A DNA stretch of 64,000 nucleotides from Vandiemenella viatica (lineage: Eukaryota; Arthropoda; Insecta; Orthoptera; Morabidae), in assembly GCA_031002005.1 (NCBI GenBank), contig CM061918.1, forward strand, positions 64,576,531 through 64,640,530, given 5' to 3'. Made by a program: the position numbers and the translations under genes. The notes under the pieces are model-generated. The model made no database searches. It saw only the letters and a list, made by a program, of their open reading frames with translations, and was not told where the DNA came from. Numbering within the stretch: the first letter of the stretch is position 1; the number at the start of each line of letters is the position of its first letter. Below are positions 21,016-32,739 of the stretch, one piece after another.

Positions 21016-21443
21016 TGAGCATAAATTCAGTTATCAGCAGTAAATTTAACCCTGTTAGATATGTTTCATTGGTTGATCCATTTGGATATCCATCGAAAGG
21101 TGATTTAGGTTCCATCAAAGCATCATTGATATTATTATTAATGAAGTATACTTCTTCGGCAATTTCCCTACTCATCAATTTTGCATTACATCACTTTTTA
21201 CTACAAATTTTGTCACTGTTTGAGGTAAAGCTACTTAGGATACCACGAAAACGTAATTTACAGAATTGACAATAAACTGACAAGTAGACATTTCTGAATG
21301 TCAACACTCCGTTCAATTTCCCACACTTGACTGTGTGTTACCACTCGTACGGATTTTAAGCTTTCCTCAAAGACTGCTGAAGCGGTAAACCGGTGATCTT
21401 TTTCATTTGATCGATCCACTGCTTTGCTGCCCTTCTTCCCTTA

Positions 21444-22583
21444 AGGTGGCCATCCATACACGATCACTCCATCCGTCCAAATGGAGCGATGTCACTCCAT
21501 TATTGCGTCGTGTGTGGGGAAACTGATGTGGATGACGTGGAGTGACAGGATTATTTGGATATCCGGTCAGTCCAATATCCATCAGTTTCGTCCATCATGC
21601 CATCAAGCCAACTGACGGTGTGTGGGGAAAACCACGTGGAGTGACACCAAGCCATCACTCCATTCGGCTCGTGTATGGCGAAACCGCGGTCCAAACTCTT
21701 CTCATTCTGTCACCGACCACCGAGCAGACAACATCAGTGCCTTGAGTGGACTATGCAACATTGTACCATTTCTTTTTTGTTTTGAATCTGCTATAGAAAT
21801 ATTTGTTTTGCTACAAGTTAAATATTATTTTGAATGTATAATTTAAAATAATACAGTTTTAAATATTATTAAGTAACAATTAGAACGATTATTTTTTTTT
21901 ACTTTTTAAAAAAAATAATGTCTTCTCAATACGACTTTGTGCCGGAGATTATTGAGAAGGATAAGGACTTAGGCCTACTATGCTTGTAGGACCTCTAATC
22001 CTGACTACCATGCCAAAATATAAATAAATGTGGCAATAGATCAATTGCTATTATTATTTAAAAATAAAGACATAAACACCAACAGAGAAACCGTGTTGGA
22101 AAAAAGACAATTCTTTGCGGTCTTCTTTTTAAAAAGATCATAATATGATAAGATTAATTTTATATGAGCCTACTTGTTTAAATATGTTGTTTTACTACAT
22201 TTGTCGTACCTGTCACTATTTTCAGCCTGCTAAACTATTTCAATTTAATAAATCTGTTTTATAATCATTTTGTAGTATTTTTAAAAGTTTTCATAATTTC
22301 GCATTTTTTGGACTTTATTTAATTCTCAGGATTTTTATTCAGTATTCGATAGTTTGAATATCCTTTAAAATTAATTCGGGCTCATTTTATTTAGTATTTG
22401 GCAAAACTAGATTGTTGTACAGCAAATTGACAACCTATTGTTGCTTGCTTTTCCTCTTTTTTCATTGTCGTGGCTGACTGGAGTGATGGAATGATCATGT
22501 ATGTGCTACGCTTATGGATGTAATCCGCATGGACGTCATCCATACGGATGACATCCACATGGAGCGATCGTGTATGGCCACCT
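21444..22583. mobile_element. Harbinger-like element, 1140 bp, TTA target site
   Basis: Ends AGGTGGCCATCCATACACG (left) and AGGTGGCCATACACGATCG (right, reverse complement), flanked by TTA at 21441-21443 and 22584-22586. The terminal 250 bases on each side are packed with short repeated phrases (GGAGTGAC, CACTCCAT, GTGTATGG), while the middle 21760-22440 is AT-rich and non-coding. TWA target duplication and these ends suggest PIF/Harbinger; no transposase remains. Confidence 0.7.
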
Positions 22584-22586
22584 TTA

Positions 22587-23278
22587 AGCTTCCCTTCCAC
22601 GTTCAATTTCCCAAAATTTTCACCACCTATACTCACTATTTCTCCGAAGAATTGGAGGATTCTCAGCATTATTTGGGAATAATACTTTTGTTGATGTTAA
22701 GTTTCTATATAATGTACGCATCAGTTCTCCTTTCATTCCAAGAACAACCAGCATTCTACGTCAACCCCGCATCTCCGAGGCATTAATGCACCTGTAGTCT
22801 CTGGCCTACAGTGTTCACGTCTCACAGCAATCAGAGGAAAAACAGACTATCGAGGAGATCTTGGTGGCATTTGTTATACCCTGTTTTGCCAGTTCTCGGT
22901 CGGCTTGTTCTTGGCATCTCTCCCTCAGGTGGTTCATCTCGTTACCCCTTTTTCAGAACTCCCTAGTTCCTCTCGATTCCTGAGATTATCTGAATGTGAC
23001 AGGAAACAACTTCGTAGTAATATGAGACTTCATTCTGATTATGAGTATGGCTGCCTATAACGGAAACACTACTGTTAAATGTATCCGATGAATTGACTTC
23101 GCCTCTCACTGAGCGGAGAAATCTTTCGAAATCGAACAATGCAGAACTCGTGTTAATCGACCACAACGAAGAATTTCATCCAAACATCTAGAACGTCTGC
23201 AGTGATTGAAGGCCAAACAATAACATTATTAATTTACTTGACAGCGATTTATCAGTTGCGAATACTAATTTAAAAACT
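22587..23278. other. No gene or element recognised
   Basis: Unique sequence within the window. The minus-strand frame at 22963-23166 and the plus-strand one at 22514-22786 show no recognisable protein. Confidence 0.4.
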
Positions 23279-23286
23279 GCTGATAC

Positions 23287-23754
23287 CAAGGGCGTATTCA
23301 GAATCATAACTAGAGAGGGTCAAGATTTGAAATAGGGGGGCGGGGGGGGGGGAAACTCATATTGGTTTCGAGGAAGTAGGGTGGGGCACGGAAACATGAC
23401 GATTTCTTACAAAATGAAACTCAAACCTATTTAGGAAACTATTTTTATTATTGATTAATAAAGTAATCGAACCACTTAATATAAGGACCTACTATGTATT
23501 TAATTAAGATCTTAAGTCAGTTAGTTTATTATGTAAACATTAATCGTCTCGGATTCTCCGAAAAATTTTCAGGTAACTTTGTCAATATCTCACGGTGTTC
23601 TTTCACAAAATTTCGATCAACACTCATCAGGCATAATCCAGTCAATCTTTCCTCCCCCGTAGTGCTCCTGAGCCAATTCTTCACTCGTCGAAGCGTACTG
23701 GAGGCAACTTAATTTTTCTTCTGGGGGGGGGGGGGGCAGCTGGATACGCCCATG
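23287..23754 (-). mobile_element. hAT element remnant with 8-bp TSD
   Basis: Ends CAAGGGCGTATTCAG (left) and CATGGGCGTATCCAG (right, reverse complement). Flanking 8-mers GCTGATAC (23279-23286) and GCTCATAC (23755-23762) match at 7 of 8. Both ends have long G runs (23336-23352, 23723-23736). The interior keeps the C-terminal coding part of a hAT transposase on the minus strand. Confidence 0.85.
23551..23709 (-). pseudogene. hAT transposase C-terminal dimerisation fragment
   Basis: A roughly 53-codon minus-strand frame includes STLRRVKNWLRSTTGEERL followed by TGLCLMSVDRN. This is the conserved hAT C-terminal (dimerisation) motif found in transposases of the group often annotated as zinc finger MYM-type or 52 kDa repressor-like proteins. 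The rest of the transposase is gone, so the element can only move in trans. It is too short to be a gene by itself. Confidence 0.75.
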
Positions 23755-23829
23755 GCTCATACGATCCTAAATAGTAACAGAAATTATTCGACATATTTTC
23801 TGTATGTAATAAAGAAAATTATGTGTTGA

Positions 23830-24010
23830 ATACGAAGGAAAATATGGTTGCGAGGCTGATCGGAGAGCGTTTAATGTATGGGTCTTGCATTTTAGAGGAA
23901 ATGGCTTCGATTCCAGGATCAGCCACACATATTTCGGTTTTCCACGGTTTCCCGAAATCACTCCACGCAAATGCTGGATAATTCATTCAAAATTCCAGGG
24001 ATAGAATACG
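23830..24010 (+). mobile_element. tRNA-derived SINE-1, diverged
   Basis: Plus-strand copy with weakened B box GGCTTCGATTCCAGG (about 23906) and the body ATATTTCGGTTTTCCACGG then CCCGAAATCACTCCACGC. The tail is truncated. Confidence 0.65.
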
Positions 24011-24429
24011 TCCCCTTCTTTGCCACTATATCGGCTCTCATGACACAGATGTCAACGGACCATAAATCCTTAATTAATAAAACAAATACTTATGTTTCTA
24101 GTACACTTTCATCACTTTGTAACAAATTAAATACTATTAGTTACGTAGATGAAAAAGGAACTTAAGCAACTTTGATTTTATGAATCGCTGACTTAGGAGC
24201 TTTTCTGTTAGTCTGATAGAAAGAAAGAAACCACAACTAAAAAATTAGGCAGAATACAATTTCTTCTGCCAGAAAGTTGAGAACATGTGGCACTAAAAGT
24301 AGCGCAAAGAAAATTCAGATTTTGTCGCAGGATGCTACACGATTTAATATTTAGTTGTTCATGAACTTTCGGCTCAAAAAATTGGGAGTTGTATCGCAGA
24401 TGTTGAATAAAACAGACCTATCGGTATCT

Positions 24430-24650
24430 TTTTTTTTTGGTTTTACGCCTCGCGACGTCGAGGTTATTAGAGAGGGGAAAGGGCTGGGGGGCAAGGAACG
24501 GGATGGAAATCCATGGCCTTTCGAAGGAACCATCCCGACATTCGCCTGGCTTGATCTGGGGAAACAACGCAAAACCAAAGGATTCGAACACTCGTCCTCC
24601 CAAATGCGAAGCCAGAGCGTTACCGCTCACCCACCACGCAAGGTAGTATC
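24430..24650 (-). mobile_element. tRNA-derived SINE-1
   Basis: Poly-T at 24429-24437 then GGTTTTACGCCTCGCGACG, the body, and on the right GGATTCGAACACTCGTCCTC (B box complement) and GCGTTACCGCTCACCCACC (A box complement). Short frames on both strands are by-products. Confidence 0.75.
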
Positions 24651-24892
24651 GGTATCGACGTCCTCTTGAATCCTGGAGAGGGTCGGTATTTGTGAGGACC
24701 GTGCAGTGTCGTCGCGGGTGGGCGCGGTGTGGCTTACCGGAAGCTAGGCTCCTCAGGTGTCCACCAGAACACGTGCTCTGTACACCCTGTCATTAGAGGC
24801 GCTGACCTCAGTGAACGACATTGGTAGGAAACCATAAGGTTTATTACAAACTCTACAACCTGCACTCCCCATGGATCCTGAAGGATTGGAAC

Positions 24893-25956
24893 TAGTGTTG
24901 CAAACAAAAAAAAAATGTTTTTTTTCAGATTTGTGAAAACAAACTTAGCACCCTCGTTTTTTTTCTAAATTTGGTTTTTTCAGAAAACAATATATTTGAT
25001 AAATTATAGTTTTATTTATGGAACTTACATTTTACATGTGTGTTTTAAACCTTACTAAATCATATAATATCTTACATAATGATTCATAAATGTATCTATA
25101 TAGGTAACATAATTTTTTATTCATCTTTTACGTCGGTTCCACATTCACTAGTATCAGTACTACCAACACTAGTTCGGTCGGATTTAAAATTTTCTGTTTC
25201 TTCTTCTGTCCCCTCTAGATCCATAACTTCAGAAATAGTTACATTTTCTTTTACTGGTTGTATTGCATGCAAAAGCTTTTGAGATTGCAATTTTAAATTG
25301 TGAGCAAAGTACACACTGTGAATGAAGACTGCGCCGATAGTTCTGTATTACGGTCTTTTAAGTTTGAATTTAAATCTGTTATCATACAAAATAGGAGCTT
25401 TATTTGTTTCAATCGTTGGTTTACGCCAACGGTTGCAAGGAAATTATTCATAATTACTGACAATGACTCAGTATTATCACTATACGCTGCGAGTTTAACA
25501 AGTATACGAATATAAGGAAAGCACAACAAGTAATAAAAAGAGGCAAAAAACCGTGGTTAAATTTTCTAATTTTTTGAAAAGATTCTTAGGTCTACAGATA
25601 AATTTGTAGGGCCTGCCAGCTCTAGTTCAAATAGCGAGTATCAATCCAAACAATGGGGAATGGCCGAACGGGTATTCCTTCTCACGCAACCTAGCCTTTT
25701 CGGGAAGTCCCCTTTCGTAAAAGAAAACTTCAGTCAATGTTACCAATATTTTTGTAATTTTTTTTTCTACTGAACCAGAAAATATAGTAGATTTAAAAGT
25801 AAGATAAGTACTTAGTATAAACTCTAAAACAGTCATATTAAACGATAAATGCCTTAAAAATTTGAAATTTAGTAGTTATGAAAAAAAACATATCCCAGAA
25901 AAAAAAAACATGTTTTTTTTCACGTCAGAAAAAAAAACTGTTTTTTTACAACACTA
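24893..25956. mobile_element. hAT-like element with perfect 8-bp TSD
   Basis: Starts TAGTGTTGCAAAC and ends, as reverse complement, TAGTGTTGTAAAAAAAC. Both sides are flanked by identical ATTGGAAC (24885-24892 and 25957-25964), which also fits the hAT target preference (T at position 2, A at position 7). Inside both ends are dense A and T runs. Minus-strand protein-like fragments occupy 25117-25530. Confidence 0.8.
25117..25529 (-). pseudogene. Unrecognised protein remnant inside hAT-like element
   Basis: Two overlapping minus-strand frames: 25293-25529 (containing ILVKLAAYSDNTESLSVIM and NNFLATVGVNQRLKQIKLL) and 25117-25314 (containing YFAHNLKLQSQKLLHAI and ending in an acidic, Ser/Thr-rich tail). 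Composition looks like real protein, and the frame change near 25300 suggests one ancestral gene. Position implies the element's transposase, but the core hAT motifs are not visible, so a captured host fragment is also possible. Confidence 0.4.
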
Positions 25957-26059
25957 ATTGGAACTGCTTCCTAGCCTCCAAGAAGTGTTATCGCCACCGT
26001 TATAGTAATAGTAATGTCTTGTGGTTACAGACTTTCTTATCGTCTGCGGAATTCACCTC

Positions 26060-26235
26060 TATCTTAACCGTCTAACCTAATCTGTTAATCCTTCCGGGTA
26101 GGAAAGGTCTATAGTTTCATTTAGAATCAGAACCACGGAAGCGTTCTGGCGTACTTCACTTACACAAACCAAACTCCGCCAGGGATGAACGACGGATTAC
26201 AGGCTTCTGAAAATTCCTACAGAAACCGGTATTCG
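26060..26235 (-). mobile_element. SINE-2 fragment
   Basis: Shares CAGAACCACGGAAGCGTTCTGG and GCGTACTTCACTTACAC-type sequence with 9050-9130. The B-box region (CGGTATTCGAAGTGGGG) is degraded. Confidence 0.6.
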
Positions 26236-26616
26236 AAGTGGGGACATTTCTTTGATTATAAAAAAATGAAGAATTTGGGATAAAAAATATACTTATTTTG
26301 ATATTAAATTTATTTTTGATAAAACAATAAAATTTAAATTACTAAAAATCTATTTTTCCACCTCCGCTTCCGCAAAACATCTGCATCCGCATCCGCAAAG
26401 ATGACTTCTGTTACATCCCTAGTACAGACATACAAAAACTCCCAATTTTACGGTTTTGACATCTCTATCATTAGTATTGTACCTTGTAATTATCCCTTTT
26501 GAAATAAATTTCATGTACAGATACATCTTTTCTATAATTTTATCATAGAGTATAAATTTGCTCCCCCTTTCATATAGGAATATGACCGTAATGTAATTAC
26601 CTTTTGCAGGAAGGTA

Positions 26617-27928
26617 CGAGGGTGAGTCAAATGAAAACCTTAAATATTTTTTTAAATATTATTTATTGTGCAGAAGTGGTACAAAGCTGTATCACTTTTC
26701 AGCATAATCTCCCCCACGCTCAATGCAAGTCCTCCAGTGCTTACAAAGTGCATAAATTCCTTTAGAAAAAAATTCTGTTGGTAGTCCGCGCAACCACTCG
26801 TGCACCGCGTGGCATACCTCTTCATCAGAACGGAACTTCTTTCCTCCCATTGCTTCTTTGAGTGGTCCAAACATATAGAAATCACTTGGGGCAAGGTCTG
26901 GTGAGTATGGTGGATGAGGAAGACACTCAAAATGCAGGTGTGTGATTGTTGCAACTGTTGTACGGGCAGTGTGGAGCCTTGCAATGTCATGTTGCAAATG
27001 GACACCTGTTGACAGCAATACACGTTGCTTTGATTTCATTGCAGGCCGAAGATGATTTTTTTGGGAGATCTGTGTATGATGCACTGGCGACAGTGGTCCC
27101 TCTAAGCATGTAATGCTCCAAAATGACGCCTTTTTCGTCTCAAAAGAGAGTCAGCAAAACCTTCCCTGCTGATGATTCTGTTCGAAACTTCTTTGGTTTT
27201 GATGATGAAGAATGGCGGCATTCCTTGCTCGCTCTCTTCGTTTCCGGTTGGTGGAAGTGAATCCAGGTTTCGTCCCCAGTAACGATTCTTGCAAGCAAGC
27301 CATCACCATCTCGTTCAAAGTGCCGAAGAAGTTCTTCACAAGCATCAACACGTCGTTCTCTCATTTCAGGAGTCAGCTGCCGTGGCACCCATCTTGCAGA
27401 CACTTTTTGAAACTAGAGCACATCATGCACAATGTGGTGTGCTGAACCATGACTAATTTTTAATCATGCTGCAATGTCATTCAGTGTCAGTCGGCGGTTT
27501 TCCATCACTATGGCTTCAACTGGTGCAAAGTTTTGTGGAGTCACAACTCGTTGTGCCTGACCTGGACGAGGAGCATTTTCCATTGAAGTCACACCATTTG
27601 CGAACTTCCTACTCCATTCGAAGACTTGCTGCTGTGACAAACATGCATCACCGTACCGAACCTTCATTCTTCGATGAATTACAATAGGTTTCACACCTTC
27701 ACTACTCAAAAACCGAATAACAGAACGCTGTTCTTCCCTGGTGCAAGTCTCAAGTGGGGCAGCCACCTTTACACTGATACTGCGACGTATTTGTGCATCT
27801 GCACTATCCTGCCACCTGCAGGCCATTCTGCACGCTGCTTGTAGCACGCTTACCAACTTACAGGATAACGCCGCGAAACTTCGATTTTTTTAATTACAAA
27901 TTTAAGGTTTTCATTTGACTCACCCTCG
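26617..27928 (-). mobile_element. mariner element, complete, 1312 bp
   Basis: Perfect 29-bp terminal inverted repeats beginning CGAGGGTGAGTCAAATGAAA, flanked by the TA target duplication at 26615-26616 and 27929-27930. Length is typical for mariner. It carries a minus-strand transposase gene of the D,D34D type with several inactivating changes. Identical ends with a damaged gene suggest either recent movement in trans or limited age. Confidence 0.95.
26692..27856 (-). pseudogene. mariner transposase, inactivated
   Basis: The transposase would bind the inverted repeats and cut-and-paste the element. The N-terminal third (27464-27856) holds the paired helix-turn-helix, with RRMKVRYGDACLSQQQVFEW. 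The middle (27140-27403) has the linker RWVPRQLTPEMRERRVDAC and first catalytic D in VTGDETWIHF. The C-terminal part (26692-27084) has the second D in LQHDIARLHTA, the third in YSPDLAPSDFYMF, and the normal end GGDYAEK. Exactly 34 residues separate the second and third D. The first two blocks share one frame but are cut by stops at 27464-27466 and 27413-27415. Another stop lies at 27140-27142, and a frameshift near 27085 precedes the last block. All three catalytic residues survive. The start at 27856 is the first Met before the conserved region. Confidence 0.9.
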
Positions 27929-27930
27929 TA

Positions 27931-28554
27931 TGAATAAGCTGGGTCCTGGGTTATTTTAATATAAGCATGTATTGTAAGTATTTTAATGTTATTATTTTAA
28001 TTTACACTTTTAAAAAATCTAGACATCCCAAGACGTATGTTACAAAGATACGTTTCATTTTTAATCATCATTTAAATAAGATCTAGTTTTCAAATACTTG
28101 AGCTAGTTTATGAGATATTTATCAATCTAAAAAGTACATTAACCTAAAAACTTTTCACACTAAAACATGTAACCTTGTATGTTTTAAAGTGGTTTCACTT
28201 ATGAATCCGTACTATTTGTTTTTAAAATTTCTGAAAATCGATACTGATCAACAGAATGAAGCTTAGCTTTTAAGAGCTAGGTAATTATGTTTTTCGAAAA
28301 ATATGTCCTGAATATTTTAAATATATAAAGATGAAAATTTTTATGTCAAAATACAGTTATTTGTAGTAACCAATTATGTTAAGGTACAACATATGAAAGG
28401 AATTTTGTTTTCGAAAATAAATAGATTGAAAGTAATGACCTGGACGAGTTGGTACGTCACCTTCCAGCTCTGGTTCAAACCGGTTTGCACGTTACAGAAT
28501 TGTGTTTGACATTTAAATAATCGACTTTTCAGCTACATGACACTCCAGTCGAGT
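27931..28554. other. No gene or element recognised
   Basis: AT-rich, apparently unique sequence leading into a CpG-rich patch. Confidence 0.45.
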
Positions 28555-28945
28555 TTAAACTTTCCAGTCGAGCGGCGTGTTCCCTCCGCCGACCCCTATC
28601 AGGATACCACATCTCATCCCAGCCCGCTATAACCTAATCTGCCATTGTTGGCGCGGGTAACTTACACCTCGGGCGGCGTCGGAGACAGTCGGGAGAGCTC
28701 GGGCGGGCGCTCGGCACGCGCTGCGACCTGGGTGGCCGTCAGAGGAACTACCGGCGCACGCGCCGGTAGCAGCATGGGTGGTAGACCTACAGCGAAGATC
28801 TTTGACTCGTTGGCGCCAAAGACCCTAAACGAGATTGCCGTTGCCACGATGGTAAAAAAAAGGGCTCGCGGTCAATTTGTCGGCACGGTAACAAGCTCCT
28901 ACTCGTGCTTAAGTGCATTTAGTCGCTTTTTAGACCCTTAATTTG
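28555..28945. promoter_or_regulatory. CpG-rich patch, possible promoter/first exon
   Basis: Sharp rise in G+C and CpG (GGGCGGCGTCGG, GGCGCACGCGCCGG) in an otherwise AT-rich region. It contains a small inverted repeat, CCGGCGCACGCGCCGG, near 28750-28765. A 98-codon plus-strand frame (28645-28941) crosses it: Gly/Ser/Arg/Ala-rich, then IFDSLAPKTLNEIAVATMVK. I do not recognise a protein. It could be a 5' exon or a transcription start region; no TATA-type signal stands out. Confidence 0.35.
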
Positions 28946-30427
28946 AATCATAAACCAGCTTACTTTATTCAATAGCGCGAAGGCTCAACGCAATAAATCC
29001 CTTCACGCCAAATGCCAAAGATAATGAAACTCTTTTAGAAGCAATTTAAACTGACAAAACAAAAAAAAATGGTTTTATTGCATCATTTGTAAACTACATT
29101 TAGACAAAAACTGTCTTCGTAGAACCGTTCCAAAATTAATTTTTTGTTTTCACTTATTTATTAGAGCTATTTTAGAATCACGAGAAGTAATGAGTATCAA
29201 TTAGGGTTTCCAACATTAATACGTAATTTAAGGTTCGAATCGGGATGGCTAATTCATTTTTAAAAGAGTGGGAGCTGTTTATTGACGTGAGAGTTCTCTA
29301 CGCGCACTAATGACTTGAATAAACGCCGGAAAAATAATTGATCCCGTTTTAGGAACCGATGTGCTGACGGTCAACAACGGATCAATAATATTATACGCAA
29401 AAGAAGTAAACAGAGGAACAGAAGCCACGTAACGGTGAAAAACTTAAATATATTGCGCCTTGTATTTTACACTTTAATAATAATAAAATTTTTATCTTCG
29501 TCAAGAATGAATATAATTCACTTTGTGAACAGTACAACGGAAAAAGAATAAGGTTCCTGTTCCGTCAACGAAAAAGTAATTAATGTTAAATTATTATTGA
29601 ATTGTTTTTATTTGTGAATTATTTACTACTGAATTGCTATTAGATAATTTTATAACAAAAAATAAAATATTTTCAATGGTTTTTTACTGTCGAATTAAAA
29701 AAATAGTCACCTCTTATGCATAATTCTATGTAAAACCTAAAAATGTTATACTTCTAGTGTGGAATCCGAAGAGACACTTTTAGTTTCTTTTTAATAGCTT
29801 CACATCTTTTCTAATTAAGATTATATAAAATTATATTCACCTGAGAACAGAATCGAACAAAAACAGGAGTAATGATCCTTGTAGAAACGGCAGTTCCAGA
29901 AAAATATGTTCTTAGGAATAAATAATTGTTAATTTAAATATATTGATTTTAGAGGATGCACGTTATTCACGTTTTTCCTTTTGGTATTATTTAATTTTTA
30001 TTTATATAAAAAGTATCTGTCTTTTTTCTTACTGCTCCATTGTGATAATAAAGTATTAGAGGGAATTCTTTCATGGAATAAACGAGTAAATATTTTTTAA
30101 ATGGATTTTTATTTCGTTGATTTTGCGTAGTAATCGGTATATGCTTGATGAAATTTAGCACAATTCCTACTGGAAAGATTGTTGCCCAGGTAGATTTGCC
30201 AAGGGTAAAATATTTTTATTTGTATAGTACGCGAAAATACTATATTTCGGCTAACTAACAAAGAAAACATTTTTATACTTTACAACTATTGAATATAAAA
30301 ATCATCGGGAAAAATGCTAATTTTAAAAATGTTATAGACAAAATAGAACGTATTTTCATTTTCATTTTAAAACGCACGTCACAATCAGGCACCACCGGCA
30401 TTGGAATAAAGAGATTATGTTTTGGTA
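28946..30427. other. No gene or element recognised
   Basis: About 1.5 kb of AT-rich sequence without similarity to the window's repeats. Consistent with intron or intergenic DNA. Confidence 0.5.
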
Positions 30428-30955
30428 CTTTTTTTTTTTTTTGGCTGTCGTCAGTCTTTAGACTGGTTTGATGCAATCCTCCATCCCTTCCTATCCTGTG
30501 CTAACCTCTTCATTTCTACATACTCCTTACAACCCACGTCCTCAATTATCTGCTTCATATATTCTAATCTCTGTCTTCCTCTACAGTTCTTACCTTCGAC
30601 TGTTCCCTCCACTAACAAATTAATCAATCCAGCATGTCTCAAAATATGACCTACCAGCCTGTCTCTTCTTCCTGTAAGCTTCTTCCATTAACTTCTTTCC
30701 TCACCCATCATTTCCAAAACTCGTTCATTTCTCACTTTGTCTGTCCACCTAATTTTCAGCATTCTTCTGTAGCACCACATTTCAAATGCTTCAAGTTTCT
30801 TTCTTTCCGGTATTCCTAAAGTCCATGTTTCGCTACCGTTTAGTGCTGTGCTCCACACATAGAGTTTTAAAAAGTTCTTTCTAATTCCTAGATCAATATT
30901 TGATACTAAAAGGTTTCTCTTTTTCATGAATGCTCGTTTGGTACTAGAATCATAA
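30428..30955 (-). mobile_element. LINE-A, 3' fragment
   Basis: A T run at 30428-30441 (the poly-A tail), then the LINE-A 3' region encoding, on the minus strand, MRHAGLINLLVEGTVEGKN and RWTDKVRNERVLEMMGEERS. It is 5'-truncated at about 30955 within the KKRNLLVSNIDL segment. One of the less diverged copies. Confidence 0.85.
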
Positions 30956-30988
30956 AATTCTTTTTAAAGTGTTGCTTGTTAGCTGTTA

Positions 30989-31225
30989 TACTGCCAGTCA
31001 AAAGTTTGAAACCACACTGAAATTAAATTTCAAATTAAATGTGAAATTGTATTAGTACTGTAACTTTCCTTTATAAAAATTGTAAGCTTTCGAAACCCAT
31101 TTTATGGCCGGGATATAAGGAATAAATTAAAGACACCGGTGTTTTCGTTATTTTTGAACCAGTTTTTCATTCTATTTTTGAGGTTAAGAATTTGAAAAGT
31201 GGTGTCAAACTTTTTACCAGCAGCA
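30989..31225. mobile_element. Tc1-like MITE
   Basis: Inverted ends TACTGCCAGTCAAAAGTTTG and TGCTGCTGGTAAAAAGTTTG (reverse complement), with TA on both sides (30987-30988, 31226-31227). CAGT...AAAAGTTTG termini are typical of Tc1-like elements. 237 bp, non-coding. Confidence 0.7.
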
Positions 31226-31227
31226 TA

Positions 31228-32045
31228 TAAATGTTTGGATTTGGTATTTTATTTTAAATGAGGTTGAATGAAGGTTTTCGTTTGCTTGTATTTCATATTA
31301 AACACCTTAATAATACAATAATACTGTTTAATATAAAGAAGCATTGCTCTAAAAATAATAATTTTAATAAAAAAAACTGATCTCTATGTAGTCGCAACTT
31401 CCTCTACATGTTCTGCGGATGCTTTCGTTACAAGATAATTATAGCTGAATTAACTTTAACATTCCATATTGTCAAACGTAATATTTCGTATAACAGCCGG
31501 AATTGTAATGAAAAACTTAATAAGTGATTCTAAAATTGCGTCAAACGACCATTTGGGTAGAATGAAAATGTAAACACTTGTTTGTGACGTTTTGCTATCA
31601 GTGTTAGGTGATTGTAAATCTCCTGACTTACTTTTATGCATGTAATCTTATATTAGACTGTCTGTTCTGTCTAATGCCTTGTATGGAACTATGTAATCCG
31701 TAAAAAGTAGTACTGTGATACCTTGGTCAATCAATTGGATATGCTAACTTTCTATAAAAGTAGTTATCAGCTATTTACAGTATGAACGTCGACGTTGCTG
31801 CCTTGAACTTATTCTTTGCTTCCATACTGCTTTCTCCCTTCTTCACAACGGCCAGCGAAATTGATCCATGAAACTATGCATTCGGAAAGTCTTAATGAAT
31901 AAAGAATAAAATATCCAGCTGACTGCATCTAGAAAAATATTTTGCTTGCACAAAGAATAACTTAATAATTGTAAATGATAATCAGCATTAAATTCCTTAC
32001 GATTAAATGAAATCGGAACTTTCAGAAAGTAACATCAATAACTTT
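31228..32045. other. No gene or element recognised
   Basis: AT-rich sequence with no recognisable coding potential. Confidence 0.45.
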
Positions 32046-32310
32046 ACTGTCATCAGTGCCTCTAATCTTTTGATGAAATTCTTCTATCTTTTTCAATTTC
32101 TGCGCCAATCATAATTCAACATTCCTACCTACGTTCTCTATTATCTGCTTTATAGGCTTACATTCTAATCTGTTTCTTCGTCTAAAATTCTTACCGCCAG
32201 ATTTCATTCCACCAACAACTCAATTATTCTCCCTTATGTTAAAATGTGAACAACTATCGTCTTTCTTCTCTCTGTGAAATTACTTTCCTCAACCAGAAAT
32301 AGTATTTCTA
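32046..32310 (-). mobile_element. Ancient LINE-A 3' remnant
   Basis: Weak but collinear resemblance to the LINE-A 3' end, for example TGTCATCAGTGCCTCTAATC, CTACGTTCTCTATTATCTGC and TTACATTCTAATCTG...CTTCGTCT in the expected order. Much more diverged than other copies. Confidence 0.5.
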
Positions 32311-32739
32311 TTGCAAAAGTTGAATTAAATAATAGTACTTGGGTGACCGATCTTTACTTGCCATCTTTCGATTTCTGTTCAAAATGTAAGATTTTGGTGA
32401 AGTTTGATTAAAGTTAAACGTTTATCTTGAACGCTTCCTAGACATTTTGAACGGTACAATTCCTCGCTCTGATCAAAGACAAGCTTAACAAACATTTTTA
32501 GGCTTACTGGTGCCTGAAACTTCTAATAGATGAGTTAAGAGCCGTTTGCGAGACACTAAATACAAGAATTGCTCTCTTTTTTGGTAAAATCGTGTTACAG
32601 ACTTGAAGATCAAAACGTTATCTACATATGAAATTTCATCCAAATCGCTAGAGCCATTTCCCAGATCGTCATGTTTACCATTTCATAAATTGCTTTTAAA
32701 AAAATCCTGTTATTATGTTAAATAAAAATCTTGATACTA

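Noticed and set aside
20990..21200. 55-codon minus-strand frame (MSREIAEEVYFINNN...)
   Set aside because: Protein-like composition but too short, with no splice signals and adjacent to LINE debris.
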